Shown here one piece after another: positions 8,384-15,678 of a stretch of DNA of 64,000 bases (the stretch's first letter is position 1; each line of letters opens with the position of its first letter). The notes under the pieces were generated by a model that had not been told where the DNA came from, did no database searches, and was given only the letters and a program-made list of their open reading frames with translations. The translations under genes and the position numbers were made by a program. The DNA lies in contig NZ_LBMH01000005.1 of NCBI RefSeq assembly GCF_001005305.1, forward strand, positions 62,001-126,000, written 5' to 3'. The stretch comes from Kordia zhangzhouensis (GTDB lineage Bacteria > Bacteroidota > Bacteroidia > Flavobacteriales > Flavobacteriaceae).

Positions 8384-8942
8384 AATGTGTATTTTCAGAT
8401 CCTATTGTAGTAATTACAGCTGCTAACTTTTCAATGTCTCTTTCTAAAGCTGAAACTCTCGCTTTATACAATACACTTGGCACTTGTTTTCCTCCAAGCA
8501 TTCCCCATATATTGTTGAGTTGTTCAAAACTTGGAGAGCAGAGCTCCATATTGAGTTCTATATCGTCTTCATCTGCCGTAAAGGCAAATTTTCGTTGATG
8601 TTGAAAAAACTTAATCGTTTTATAGATTACCGCTACTGCTTTATCATATTGAAGTGTGCAGGAAAAAAGCAAATAATAGTTGAGATGAATTTTGGGAAAC
8701 CGTTTGTCTAACTTGAAAGTTCCTGCATTTTCAACAAGTCGCTGATTAGGAAAGTTTTTCAGAGTACTTTCTTCTTCAATTCGCACAATTGTAACCAATA
8801 GACTGTCTCCATCTATATCATTTTCTTCCGATTGAATATCTGCTACATTTTGCGCACCAATTTTTACCGTAATTCCTGCTAAGGTATTAATGTAAGTTGC
8901 CAATCCGTCAGCATTCAATTTATCTACAAACTTGTTGATCAT
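8376..8942 (-). CDS. DUF4255 (Afp16/Pvc16-like) tube-terminator protein
   Basis: This 188-residue protein matches the DUF4255/Pvc16_N family, a hallmark of eCIS absent from canonical T6SS. Supporting text includes INKFVDKLNADGLATYINTL at the start and NYYLLFSCTLQYDKAVAVIY near residues 88-107. In Afp and PVC the homologue caps the end of the tube and sheath and sets particle length. It is the first gene of the operon as seen here. A -7-like TAGTTTTG box lies about 36 bases upstream of its ATG, and a threefold repeat lies further upstream. Confidence 0.85.
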   Translation of the reverse strand: MINKFVDKLNADGLATYINTLAGITVKIGAQNVADIQSEENDIDGDSLLVTIVRIEEESTLKNFPNQRLVENAGTFKLDKRFPKIHLNYYLLFSCTLQYDKAVAVIYKTIKFFQHQRKFAFTADEDDIELNMELCSPSFEQLNNIWGMLGGKQVPSVLYKARVSALERDIEKLAAVITTIGSENTHYE

Positions 8943-8977
8943 GTTGTTTTATTCAATTGCTTTTATTCAATACAAAA

Positions 8978-8985
8978 CAAAACTA
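8978..8985 (-). promoter_or_regulatory. candidate -7 box of the eCIS operon
   Basis: Read on the minus strand this is TAGTTTTG, an exact match to the Bacteroidota -7 consensus TAnnTTTG, placed so that the leader of the first eCIS gene would be about 30 bases. No well-spaced -33 TTG is present (the nearest is about 27 bases upstream), which would fit a promoter needing an activator. Confidence 0.5.
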
Positions 8986-9031
8986 TGGATCATACAAGCC
9001 TTTTAATAGAGTCAATTAGCTAATTTGATAT

Positions 9032-9093
9032 GGGAAAAACACTTTTTATAGATTAGGAGAAAAACACTTTTTTTCAGGAAAAACACTCTTTTT
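9032..9093. repeat. three direct repeats upstream of the eCIS operon
   Basis: Three copies of a GGAAAAACACTTTTT-like element lie at about 9033-9047, 9057-9073 and 9077-9093. The shared core GAAAAACAC starts at 9034, 9059 and 9078. On the eCIS strand they read AAAAGTGTTTTTC. The array lies 90-150 bases upstream of the first eCIS gene, just beyond its candidate -7 box, a suitable place for activator sites. The repeats themselves are seen directly; the regulatory role is inference. Confidence 0.6.
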
Positions 9094-9145
9094 GTCTCTT
9101 TTTTCTGAATGATATAATTAATTGGAAACTACGTATACTCTTATG

Positions 9146-9174
9146 AAAAAAAATCTCTTCGTATAGAAGAGATT
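9146..9174 (-). terminator. terminator after tmk
   Basis: On the minus strand AATCTCTTC and GAAGAGATT form a perfect 9-bp stem with a 5-base loop, followed by a run of T. It lies 25 bases beyond the tmk stop and separates tmk from the eCIS promoter. Confidence 0.8.
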
Positions 9175-9198
9175 GATAATCAAATATTTGTGTATGTA

Positions 9199-9825
9199 CT
9201 AAGATTGTAGTGTCGATTGAATTACTTGCCAGAGAGCCTCGGTTACATCTGTTGGTGTATTATTACCATTGATTGATATAATATTTTCTGTTTCTTTTAA
9301 TTTTTCAAAGGCTTCAAAATATTTAGATTGAACCGCTTTTAAATTATCTAATGTTTCATAAATTTCAACATGTTCCCTGTTAGCATTGATTCGTTTCATC
9401 GCAACTTCGGGAGATACATCAACAAAAATATTTACCGAAGGTTTTAAAATTGTAGCTGCCATTTTGTTTGAATCAATTACCCAATCCAAATCACAATGTA
9501 CTCCATGATATGCATAAGAAGAAAAATAATATCTATCAGTAATTACCGTGTATCCTTCTTCAAGTTTTTTAAGAATCCCGTTCGTTTCATGAAGAATATG
9601 ATCTAGTCTATCGGCAGCAAACAGTGCTGCAATTACTTTTTCATCTGCAGTTTCTTTTCCTCCCAATATGTTTCTAATCATTTTACCAATACGCATATCA
9701 GTAGGTTCAAATGTAAGGTATACTTTGTGCCCTTCAGCTTCTAGGCGTTTTGCTATGTTTTTGGCTTGTGTGCTTTTTCCACTTCCGTCTATTCCTTCTA
9801 TGGCAATGAAAAGATTTTTCTTCAT
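9199..9825 (-). CDS. tmk: thymidylate kinase
   Basis: This is a 208-residue dTMP kinase, which phosphorylates dTMP to dTDP for DNA synthesis. The P-loop GIDGSGKST lies at 11-19, the family signature DRYYFSSYAYHG at about 97-108, and the dTMP-binding FEPTD at 39-43. Length is normal for the family. It has its own TACTTTTG -7-like box at 9846-9853 and its own terminator, so it appears to be transcribed alone, not with the peptide genes upstream. Confidence 0.96.
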   Translation of the reverse strand: MKKNLFIAIEGIDGSGKSTQAKNIAKRLEAEGHKVYLTFEPTDMRIGKMIRNILGGKETADEKVIAALFAADRLDHILHETNGILKKLEEGYTVITDRYYFSSYAYHGVHCDLDWVIDSNKMAATILKPSVNIFVDVSPEVAMKRINANREHVEIYETLDNLKAVQSKYFEAFEKLKETENIISINGNNTPTDVTEALWQVIQSTLQS

Positions 9826-9845
9826 GTATGTGTGATTATCTCCGC

Positions 9846-9853
9846 CAAAAGTA
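9846..9853 (-). promoter_or_regulatory. candidate -7 box of tmk
   Basis: The minus-strand reading TACTTTTG matches TAnnTTTG and lies about 20 bases upstream of the tmk ATG. A clear -33 element was not identified. Confidence 0.45.
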
Positions 9854-9873
9854 AAGATAATATTTAGTAAACT

Positions 9874-9902
9874 AAAAAAGCCCAGAAATTAATTCTGAGC
9901 CT
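9874..9902 (-). terminator. terminator after the peptide precursor pair
   Basis: On the minus strand GGCTCAGAA pairs with TTCTGGGC (one G-T pair) around a short AT loop, followed by TTTTTT. It lies 15 bases after the stop of the 62-residue precursor and ends the transcript before tmk. Confidence 0.7.
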
Positions 9903-9916
9903 TTGCATTTTTAGTT

Positions 9917-10105
9917 TTAACAACCATTTAAAGAAAGATTGATGGGTTCTTGTGGTGAACAGTCAATATCTTTATCCGATAATAAACAATATTTAATTGG
10001 CTTTGTCCAACAATATGCTGAATCGGCTCCTCCTTTCAATTCGTTAATATTAGTAAACTTTGCTAAGTTGATTTTATTAAGTTTTAGCTTTTTATGTTTT
10101 TTCAT
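9917..10105 (-). CDS. GG-leader peptide precursor (RiPP-like)
   Basis: This 62-residue peptide has a basic, Asn/Lys/Leu-rich leader (KLKLNKINLAKF) ending in a double glycine at about residues 25-26 and a 36-residue tail containing four Cys. The leader pattern is that of Bacteroidota GG-leader natural-product precursors (annotated elsewhere as class I lanthipeptide or TIGR04149-like). The tail has Ser and Thr as well as Cys, so lanthionine or disulfide formation are both possible. It lies 44 bases after a second precursor gene with which it is probably co-transcribed. No modification enzyme is nearby. Confidence 0.65.
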   Translation of the reverse strand: MKKHKKLKLNKINLAKFTNINELKGGADSAYCWTKPIKYCLLSDKDIDCSPQEPINLSLNGC

Positions 10106-10149
10106 AATATTGGGTTTTAGTTTTTTAAATTAATTTTTAAAGCAATCTA

Positions 10150-10338
10150 CTAGCTGATGTTACATTTCCACGAGTGGCAATTGTCACAAGAAGACCATTG
10201 ACATGTATTTTTAGCTTGCCCAGAACCTGCTGCTGCTGCTGCATCTGCATCAGCGTCACTAGTAGCACCACCTTTAATATTGGCAACCGCTTTTTTGTTA
10301 AGTTTCAATGCGAATCTTTGATTTTCTTTTTTCTTCAT
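10150..10338 (-). CDS. GG-leader Cys-rich peptide precursor (RiPP-like)
   Basis: I start this peptide at the ATG at 10338 (MKKKENQRFALKLNKKAV), giving 62 residues; an upstream in-frame ATG at 10395 would add 19 residues unlike any leader. The leader ends in GG at 23-24. An Asp/Ala linker (DADADAAAAAGSG) follows, then a compact core whose cysteines are spaced C-x4-C-x2-C-x4-C with Trp and His between them. Known GG-leader peptides are cleaved after GG on export by C39-type transporters. The core could carry lanthionines, disulfides or a metal. It lies 132 bases downstream of the response-regulator gene. Confidence 0.65.
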   Translation of the reverse strand: MKKKENQRFALKLNKKAVANIKGGATSDADADAAAAAGSGQAKNTCQWSSCDNCHSWKCNIS

Positions 10339-10470
10339 GTTTAAAAAGAGTTTAAGTCCTACTCTGTTATTAATTGGTTTTTCGGATACCACCATTGAAT
10401 GCGCAATTCAATGATAGAGTTCGGACAATCAAAATTCGTTACCCAATATTTTTTTAAAAAAAAGTTTTAT

Positions 10471-11151
10471 TTAGAAATCAGGAGAAAGTTCAATCAATTT
10501 TTTCTGAATTCCATATATGACCAATCCTGCCACGTTTTTAGACTCTGTCTTAAGCAGCAAATTGTTTCGATGTCCTTCTACAGTTCGAGGACTGATAAAA
10601 AGTTTTTCTGCAATTTCATTGGTCGTATATTGATTGCAAATAAGTTCTAAAATCTCTTTTTCACGTTTGGTAAGTAAATTATTATCTAAATCACTTTTAA
10701 TACGCTTACTTTTAGCAGAAAGAAGGTTTTCATGAATAATTTGTAATACGCGTTCATCATAGTAAAACCCTTTATCATATACTTCATTGATTGTATGGAC
10801 TACAACTTTTGGCGAAGTATTTTTTAATAAGTAGGAAGAAGCTCCTACATCAATCATATTTGTAATGAATGACTTTCCGTCGTAACTTGTTACTGCGATT
10901 ACTTTGATATCAGGATAGTCTTTTTGTAGAATTTTTGTGCTTTCAACACCATTTAATAAAGGCATTTTTAAATCCATCAATACCACATCTGGTTTTTCCG
11001 GTGCTTTTTTTAATTTATCAATAAGATCGGAACCATTTTCGGCTTCAAAAACGATTTCAAAATTTTTGACTCGTGTAAGGATGAATGACATACCGGCTCT
11101 GAAAAGCGCTTCATCATCCGCGATTGCTATTTTAATGATTGGTGTTTCCAT
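10471..11151 (-). CDS. NarL/LuxR-type response regulator
   Basis: This 226-residue protein has a receiver domain (about 5-125; acidic pocket DDE at 12-14, phospho-acceptor Asp60 in VVLMDLKMP, Lys near 110 in YLLKN) and a C-terminal LuxR-type helix-turn-helix (about 155-215; LTKREKEILELI and IAEKLFISPRTVEGHR). It is the output partner of the histidine kinase encoded 12 bases upstream. The regulon is unknown. Targets worth testing are the two peptide precursors downstream and the tail-collar genes across the divergent intergenic region. Confidence 0.93.
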   Translation of the reverse strand: METPIIKIAIADDEALFRAGMSFILTRVKNFEIVFEAENGSDLIDKLKKAPEKPDVVLMDLKMPLLNGVESTKILQKDYPDIKVIAVTSYDGKSFITNMIDVGASSYLLKNTSPKVVVHTINEVYDKGFYYDERVLQIIHENLLSAKSKRIKSDLDNNLLTKREKEILELICNQYTTNEIAEKLFISPRTVEGHRNNLLLKTESKNVAGLVIYGIQKKLIELSPDF

Positions 11152-11163
11152 GGTAAGTTCGTT

Positions 11164-11958
11164 TTATATGGTAATTTCTACGTTGACTCCTTTTGATGGT
11201 TCACTTGTATAAGCAATGGTCCCTTTAAGGAGAGAAACCCTACTTTCTATATTTCGTAACCCTAATCCCTTTTGAGTGCCAATTTCATTGACATCAAACC
11301 CTTTTCCATTGTCTCTGTAAGATAAGGATAAGTTTTTGTTTTGTGCCTTAAAATTCAATTCAATGCTCTTTGCTTTGCCATGACGCAGAGAATTATTCAT
11401 AAGTTCTTGTACAATTCTGAATACATGCAACTCATTATCTTGTGTGAGTGCTCCAACATTATATTCTATATGAGAAGTTACATTTACTTTTTTACTATTG
11501 CTAAATTCATCACACAATTCTTCTAAGGCAGCTCCGAGTCCAAATTTTTCTAAAATTGGAGGCAATAAATTATGAGCAATTTTTCGAGAACTTTCAATCG
11601 TTTTATTCGTTACACGCAACATGTGCGTTATGATTTCTTCAGTTTCTTTGGATGAAATGTTTTCTTCTTCCAATAAAAAATTAGCACTAAGTGATACTAC
11701 ATTAAGTTTAGCGCTAATTGCATCATGTAAGTCCTGCGCTATTCGATTGCGTTCTGCTTCTTGTGCTACAATTGTAGCCTCAAGCATTTCCTTTTGGTGA
11801 TTTAGTTCTAATGTTTTCTTTTCTAATTCTTTTTGAATAATCTTTTTTCGCGACAGATAAAAAAATAAAATAAGTGTTAGTGCCATTACTAACAACAGTA
11901 TTACGCCAAAAATAACCACTGTGATGACACCATTATCTTCAATTAAAAGTGAATTCAT
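11164..11958 (-). CDS. HisKA_3-type sensor histidine kinase
   Basis: This 264-residue kinase has one N-terminal membrane helix (about 11-35), a coiled coil (36-70), a HisKA_3 dimerisation domain with phospho-acceptor His78 in RIAQDLHDAISAKL, and a HATPase domain (MNNSLRHGKA, DNGKGFD, GLGLRNIESRVSLLKG). It lacks an extracellular sensor domain, so it probably senses through its membrane helix or through the membrane protein encoded next to it. It is followed after 12 bases by its response regulator, a typical NarL-family pair. Confidence 0.92.
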   Translation of the reverse strand: MNSLLIEDNGVITVVIFGVILLLVMALTLILFFYLSRKKIIQKELEKKTLELNHQKEMLEATIVAQEAERNRIAQDLHDAISAKLNVVSLSANFLLEEENISSKETEEIITHMLRVTNKTIESSRKIAHNLLPPILEKFGLGAALEELCDEFSNSKKVNVTSHIEYNVGALTQDNELHVFRIVQELMNNSLRHGKAKSIELNFKAQNKNLSLSYRDNGKGFDVNEIGTQKGLGLRNIESRVSLLKGTIAYTSEPSKGVNVEITI

Positions 11959-11964
11959 ACTGTG

Positions 11965-12603
11965 TTATTTTGAGTTTATCTTTTTACGATCGTATATCCA
12001 TTGAATGAGAATAGTGATTTGGAATACAAGAAAAATAAAAGCATTCAATATCCACAAGGCAATTTCTATATTAGCTTCAATTTCTAATCCTGCTTTTGCT
12101 ATTGAAAACAACAATATAGTACCTAATAAGTAGAACAAAATACCACTATTAACTAAGTATAATTTCAATTCTTTGTCTCCAATATGATGAAAAAAATAAG
12201 TAATTGAATAAAATATAAGTATTGAAGACGTGGTAATAATTCCTATGGTATTGTAATTAAAAAATAAACTAGGAGTCCATGCATACTGAACCCCTAGTAA
12301 TATTGAGACTATAGTTAAGACCATTAGAATATATTTTCGTAAACTCTTGGTTTTGAAAATAGCATAATAAAACAAGCTTAGCATTACAAATTGTGCTATC
12401 ATGTATGTATTTGCTAGGAATGTATTATCAATTACCAATTCGAAAAACACAGTCACTAAAATTTGATTGATTGCCATCAAAATCAGGTATATTGAAAAAT
12501 ATCGATATGCTAAATCCTTCGATGTACTATGCTTTGCGTATAAAACAGCATTTACAATCAAAACAACTGTGGAAGAGTCAGAAAAAATATCTAATAATGA
12601 CAT
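11965..12603 (-). CDS. multi-spanning membrane protein beside the kinase
   Basis: This 212-residue protein is almost wholly hydrophobic, with about six or seven predicted membrane helices and a short basic C-terminus (YDRKKINSK). I do not recognise a named family. It lies 6 bases upstream of the histidine kinase, whose single membrane helix gives it no obvious sensor, so a role as membrane input module of the kinase is a reasonable guess. 7TM sensor-like proteins often accompany this kinase class in Flavobacteriaceae. Confidence 0.6.
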   Translation of the reverse strand: MSLLDIFSDSSTVVLIVNAVLYAKHSTSKDLAYRYFSIYLILMAINQILVTVFFELVIDNTFLANTYMIAQFVMLSLFYYAIFKTKSLRKYILMVLTIVSILLGVQYAWTPSLFFNYNTIGIITTSSILIFYSITYFFHHIGDKELKLYLVNSGILFYLLGTILLFSIAKAGLEIEANIEIALWILNAFIFLVFQITILIQWIYDRKKINSK

Positions 12604-12611
12604 TAACCTTA

Positions 12612-12962
12612 TTAGCTATTTAACACATTTTTATTTCCACACTGTTGAGGACATGGTTTTGTATAATCATATACGAATTGACCACTAGCTTCATCAATCA
12701 TATCATTTCCTTTACTATCAACACCTACAATAAGCATATGGACAGTTCCGTTTTCATCAATTCCTAAATATCCTCTAATATTTTCAATTCCTTTTTCAAC
12801 CATAACTTCATTAATATCTGTCATAGGTATAAAAAAACCATTGATTTGTTCTTCTCCTGTTCTATTCCTCCAAGCTTCTGTCCAACCTGAAGCTACTGAT
12901 ACGGGAATTGTGTTAGGTGGATAAACAATTTTACCGTTAACTTCTCCAAATTTTGAATCCAT
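12612..12962 (-). CDS. small conserved unknown protein
   Basis: This 116-residue protein without signal peptide or membrane segment is the first gene of the two-component operon. Recognisable stretches are VASGWTEAWRNR near 23-34, an IRGYLGIDENGTVHMLIVGVD segment near 62-82, and a C-terminal PCPQQCG. I have the impression that such proteins recur in Flavobacteriaceae, but I cannot name a family or function. It is 8 bases from the membrane-protein gene, so co-expression is likely. Confidence 0.55.
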   Translation of the reverse strand: MDSKFGEVNGKIVYPPNTIPVSVASGWTEAWRNRTGEEQINGFFIPMTDINEVMVEKGIENIRGYLGIDENGTVHMLIVGVDSKGNDMIDEASGQFVYDYTKPCPQQCGNKNVLNS

Positions 12963-13195
12963 AATAATAATAAATTTTCTAGTTAGTATGGCTTAAAAAT
13001 AGTAAATATATCAACCTATTTTCTACAATTCTTACTCAAAAAAACTTTTTCATTTAGAATTACGTACTTCTACGTGTTTTTAATTTTACGTGAATAACAC
13101 AGTAAAACTCTTATATAATGCATCTATTTTTGATGTTATATCATTTGTCATAAAAATGTTATATTTATTCTTTTAACCTTATAAACTATATTATT
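12963..13195. promoter_or_regulatory. divergent intergenic region with three TACGT sites
   Basis: This region separates the minus-strand two-component operon from the plus-strand tail-collar genes and must hold both promoters. Three TACGT words lie at 13061, 13071 and 13087, and a TATATTTA near 13160 resembles a -7 box for the collar gene. NarL-type regulators often bind short repeats, so the sites could be targets of the adjacent regulator; this is speculation from position. Confidence 0.35.
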
Positions 13196-13774
13196 ATGGA
13201 TCCATTTATCGGAGAAATTGTTATGTTCGGAGGGAATTTTGCACCAAGAGGTTGGGCATTTTGCCAAGGACAATTATTAGCTATCTCGCAAAACACTGCG
13301 TTGTTTTCCATTTTAGGAACAACGTACGGAGGTGATGGTAGAACTACTTTTGCTTTGCCTGACTTACGAGGAAGAAGCGCTATTCACCCAGGAACTGGTC
13401 CAGGTTTATCTACTATTAAACTTGGTCAACGAGGTGGTGCAGAATATCATACATTGAATGTATTGGAAATGCCAAATCACTCGCATACTGTTTCTTTTAG
13501 TGGCGGTGGTGTTAATGCTGCTGTAAGCTTGCCTGCTGTTGCGGACGAAGGTACTTCTGACGAAGCTTCAGGAAATATTTTAGCAAGTGGGATTACAAAT
13601 TTATATGCTTCTCCTAGTGCTGCTGATGCCACTTTAGCACCAGCAAATGCTGCAATTTCAGGAAGTGTTAATACATTAGCTACGGGAGGAAATCAATCTT
13701 TTTATATCAGAAATCCATTTGAAGGAGTGAATTTTATCATCGCAATGGTAGGAGTATATCCATCTAGAAGCTAA
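13196..13774 (+). CDS. phage tail collar-domain protein, copy 1
   Basis: This 192-residue protein belongs to the tail-collar/MdpB (microcystin-dependent-protein-like) family. It shows the family opening FIGEIVMFGGNFAPRGWAFC, the motif LLGTTYGGDGRTTFALPDLRGRS (here with FSILGTT) at about 41-62, a central NHSHTVSF, and the ending FIIAMVGVYPSRS. Such proteins are often free-standing in bacteria and their function is poorly known; in phage the domain is found in fibres. The gene forms a tandem pair with an equally long paralogue. It is 4.2 kb from the eCIS operon, so a link to that particle is possible but unproven. Confidence 0.88.
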   Translation: MDPFIGEIVMFGGNFAPRGWAFCQGQLLAISQNTALFSILGTTYGGDGRTTFALPDLRGRSAIHPGTGPGLSTIKLGQRGGAEYHTLNVLEMPNHSHTVSFSGGGVNAAVSLPAVADEGTSDEASGNILASGITNLYASPSAADATLAPANAAISGSVNTLATGGNQSFYIRNPFEGVNFIIAMVGVYPSRS

Positions 13775-13826
13775 AATTAGTCATTAGCTTTACTTAAATC
13801 GATTTAATTAATTAAAAAAATATATT

Positions 13827-14405
13827 ATGAATCCATTTTTAGCGCAAATAGTCATGTTTGCAGGAAACTTTGCTCCTAGGGGTTGGGCTCTTTGTGACGG
13901 ACAATTATTGCCAATTAACCAAAACCAAGCACTGTTTTCGCTTTTAGGAACCACTTATGGTGGTGATGGCAGAACAACCTTTGCTTTACCTGACCTAAGA
14001 GGAAGAAGTCCTATACAACAAGGTCATGGACCAGGTCTATCAGACATCAAATTAGGACAAAGAGGTGGTATGGAAACCAAAACACTAACTATTACTGAAT
14101 TACCAAATCACTTTCATACGGTATCCTTCGGAGGATCTTCTGTAAGTGCATCGGTAAGTCTTCCAGCTGTAGCTGATGAAGGTACTACAGATGAAGCTTC
14201 TGGTAATATCTTAGCAAGTGGTATAGACAAGCTTTACGCTACTCCTAGTGCAGCGGATACAAATCTTGCTCCTTCACCTGCTGCCTTAAGCGGAAGTGTA
14301 AATTCTCTACCAACAGGAAATCAGCAACCATTCAATATTAGAAATCCATTTTTGGGTATTAACTATATTATAGCTTTACAAGGAGTTTTTCCTTCTAGAA
14401 GTTAA
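13827..14405 (+). CDS. phage tail collar-domain protein, copy 2
   Basis: This is the second 192-residue tail-collar protein, colinear with the first over its whole length (opening FLAQIVMFAGNFAPRGWALC; NHFHTVSF in the middle; ending YIIALQGVFPSRS). It lies 52 bases downstream and is the product of a tandem duplication. Differences concentrate between residues 95 and 170 and at both ends, while the LPDLRGRS region is fixed. A strong terminator follows at 14413, so the two copies form their own transcription unit. Confidence 0.88.
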   Translation: MNPFLAQIVMFAGNFAPRGWALCDGQLLPINQNQALFSLLGTTYGGDGRTTFALPDLRGRSPIQQGHGPGLSDIKLGQRGGMETKTLTITELPNHFHTVSFGGSSVSASVSLPAVADEGTTDEASGNILASGIDKLYATPSAADTNLAPSPAALSGSVNSLPTGNQQPFNIRNPFLGINYIIALQGVFPSRS

Positions 14406-14412
14406 TTTTAAA

Positions 14413-14456
14413 TGCATTAAGATATTGTAAACAGTATCTTAATGCAAACTTTTTTT
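14413..14456 (+). terminator. terminator after the collar-protein pair
   Basis: TGCATTAAGATA (14413-14424) and TATCTTAATGCA (14435-14446) form a perfect 12-bp stem with a 10-base loop, followed by AAC and seven T. Confidence 0.85.
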
Positions 14457-14487
14457 CGTATTTTGCACGAAAATAAACTACACAATT

Positions 14488-15456
14488 ATGAATAAAAAAC
14501 TACTTTTTATAGCCTTTTTAATGGCTTTTTCTACTCAAATATCTTTCGCGCAGTGGTCACTTGGAGATATTGCCTTTACTGGATATCAATCTGATAGTAC
14601 TGGCAATCCTAGTGGAGAAAATGATCAATTTACTTTTGTATTGTTAAGAGATGTAACTGCAGGAGAGCAAATCAGTTTTACTGAAAATGGTTGGTTTGCT
14701 GCTGGCGGGTTTAGAACAGGAGAAAATACTGTTACTTTAGAATTTACTTCTGCATTAAATTGTGGAACTCAAATTTCAATTTCTGCTACTCCTTTTGTAG
14801 CTATTGAAGATGGAGGTGGTATGAGTGCTGGAAATTTAACTGGAACTGCATTAGCTTTATCTGTAAGTGGAGATCAAATTTTTGCTTACGATCCTAGCAA
14901 CACACCTAGTACTGGAAATGAATCTGGATTTATTGCTGCTATTCAAATGAACGGTGGATGGGATGCAGATGCTATAGATTCTACAACTTCTGCTCATCCA
15001 GCTATTTTTTCAACGTTAGCAAACTCTTCTATTGCAATTACTACTGAGATTGATAACGCTATTTACGATTGTTCTACTACAGAAAGTGATGATGTAAGTG
15101 TGCTAAGAGCTGCTTTCCATAATGAGGCTAATTGGCTAGTTGACAATGCAACTCCTTTTGATCAACCTGCTCCTTGTACATTATCATGTACTACTTTATC
15201 GACTATAGTATTTGGATCAGAAGAGCCATTTGCAATTTATCCAAATCCCTCAAATGGAAATATAACCATTAAAAATACAGGCATACCACTACAAGAAATT
15301 ATTATTTCTGATGTAAACGGTCGTATTTTAAAAACTTTAGATATGGAGGGTATTACTCAGAATAAGGATATAAATTTACACCTTAGAGCTGGAGTTTATT
15401 TTATGCAAATGAATTCTGATAATGCTTCTGTAACTAAGAAAGTGGTTATTGAATAA
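14488..15456 (+). CDS. secreted protein with T9SS type A sorting domain
   Basis: The 322-residue precursor has a signal peptide (ending near residue 21, ISFAQ) and a ~75-residue C-terminal type IX sorting domain (FAIYPNPSNGNITI at about 250, ending SVTKKVVIE). The central region begins WSLGDIAFTGYQSDS and is rich in Ser, Thr and Gly; I do not recognise a named catalytic or binding fold. Family knowledge predicts export across the inner membrane by Sec, then outer-membrane secretion by T9SS with removal of the C-terminal domain. It is flanked by terminators, so it is monocistronic. Confidence 0.85.
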   Translation: MNKKLLFIAFLMAFSTQISFAQWSLGDIAFTGYQSDSTGNPSGENDQFTFVLLRDVTAGEQISFTENGWFAAGGFRTGENTVTLEFTSALNCGTQISISATPFVAIEDGGGMSAGNLTGTALALSVSGDQIFAYDPSNTPSTGNESGFIAAIQMNGGWDADAIDSTTSAHPAIFSTLANSSIAITTEIDNAIYDCSTTESDDVSVLRAAFHNEANWLVDNATPFDQPAPCTLSCTTLSTIVFGSEEPFAIYPNPSNGNITIKNTGIPLQEIIISDVNGRILKTLDMEGITQNKDINLHLRAGVYFMQMNSDNASVTKKVVIE

Positions 15457-15487
15457 AAATATTAGTATTTTAAAATTTATATAAATT

Positions 15488-15520
15488 AAAAGCGAATCAC
15501 CTCTTATGATTCGCTTTTTT
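15488..15520 (+). terminator. terminator after the T9SS-sorted protein
   Basis: AAAAGCGAATCA pairs with TGATTCGCTTTT around a 7-base loop, followed by T. The A-run on the left makes it plausible in both directions, which would also serve the DUF885 gene on the minus strand. Confidence 0.8.
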
Positions 15521-15678
15521 ATATCTATATGATTTCATTAATATTTCTTGCAACTTACTTCCTTTTATCCTCCTATTAAGGAATTAGATAAAAAACTCAA
15601 TTTGTAGCTGCTTTAAGGATTTGAATTCTCAATATCTATGTACAGTACTCACTTTGAGGTTTTAATAAATTTATGAAA

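Noticed and set aside
1-8942. Type VI secretion system
   Set aside because: VgrG, PAAR, gp25 and LysM genes could suggest T6SS, but DUF4255 and DUF5908 genes, a single full-length phage-like sheath and the absence of TssJ/L/M-like membrane genes point to an eCIS.
9032-9093. CRISPR-like array
   Set aside because: The repeats are only about 15 bases, AT-rich, with short irregular spacers, and have no cas gene near.
13196-14405. Prophage remnant from the two tail-collar proteins
   Set aside because: No integrase, capsid, terminase or other phage gene is near, and the family is often free-standing in bacterial genomes.
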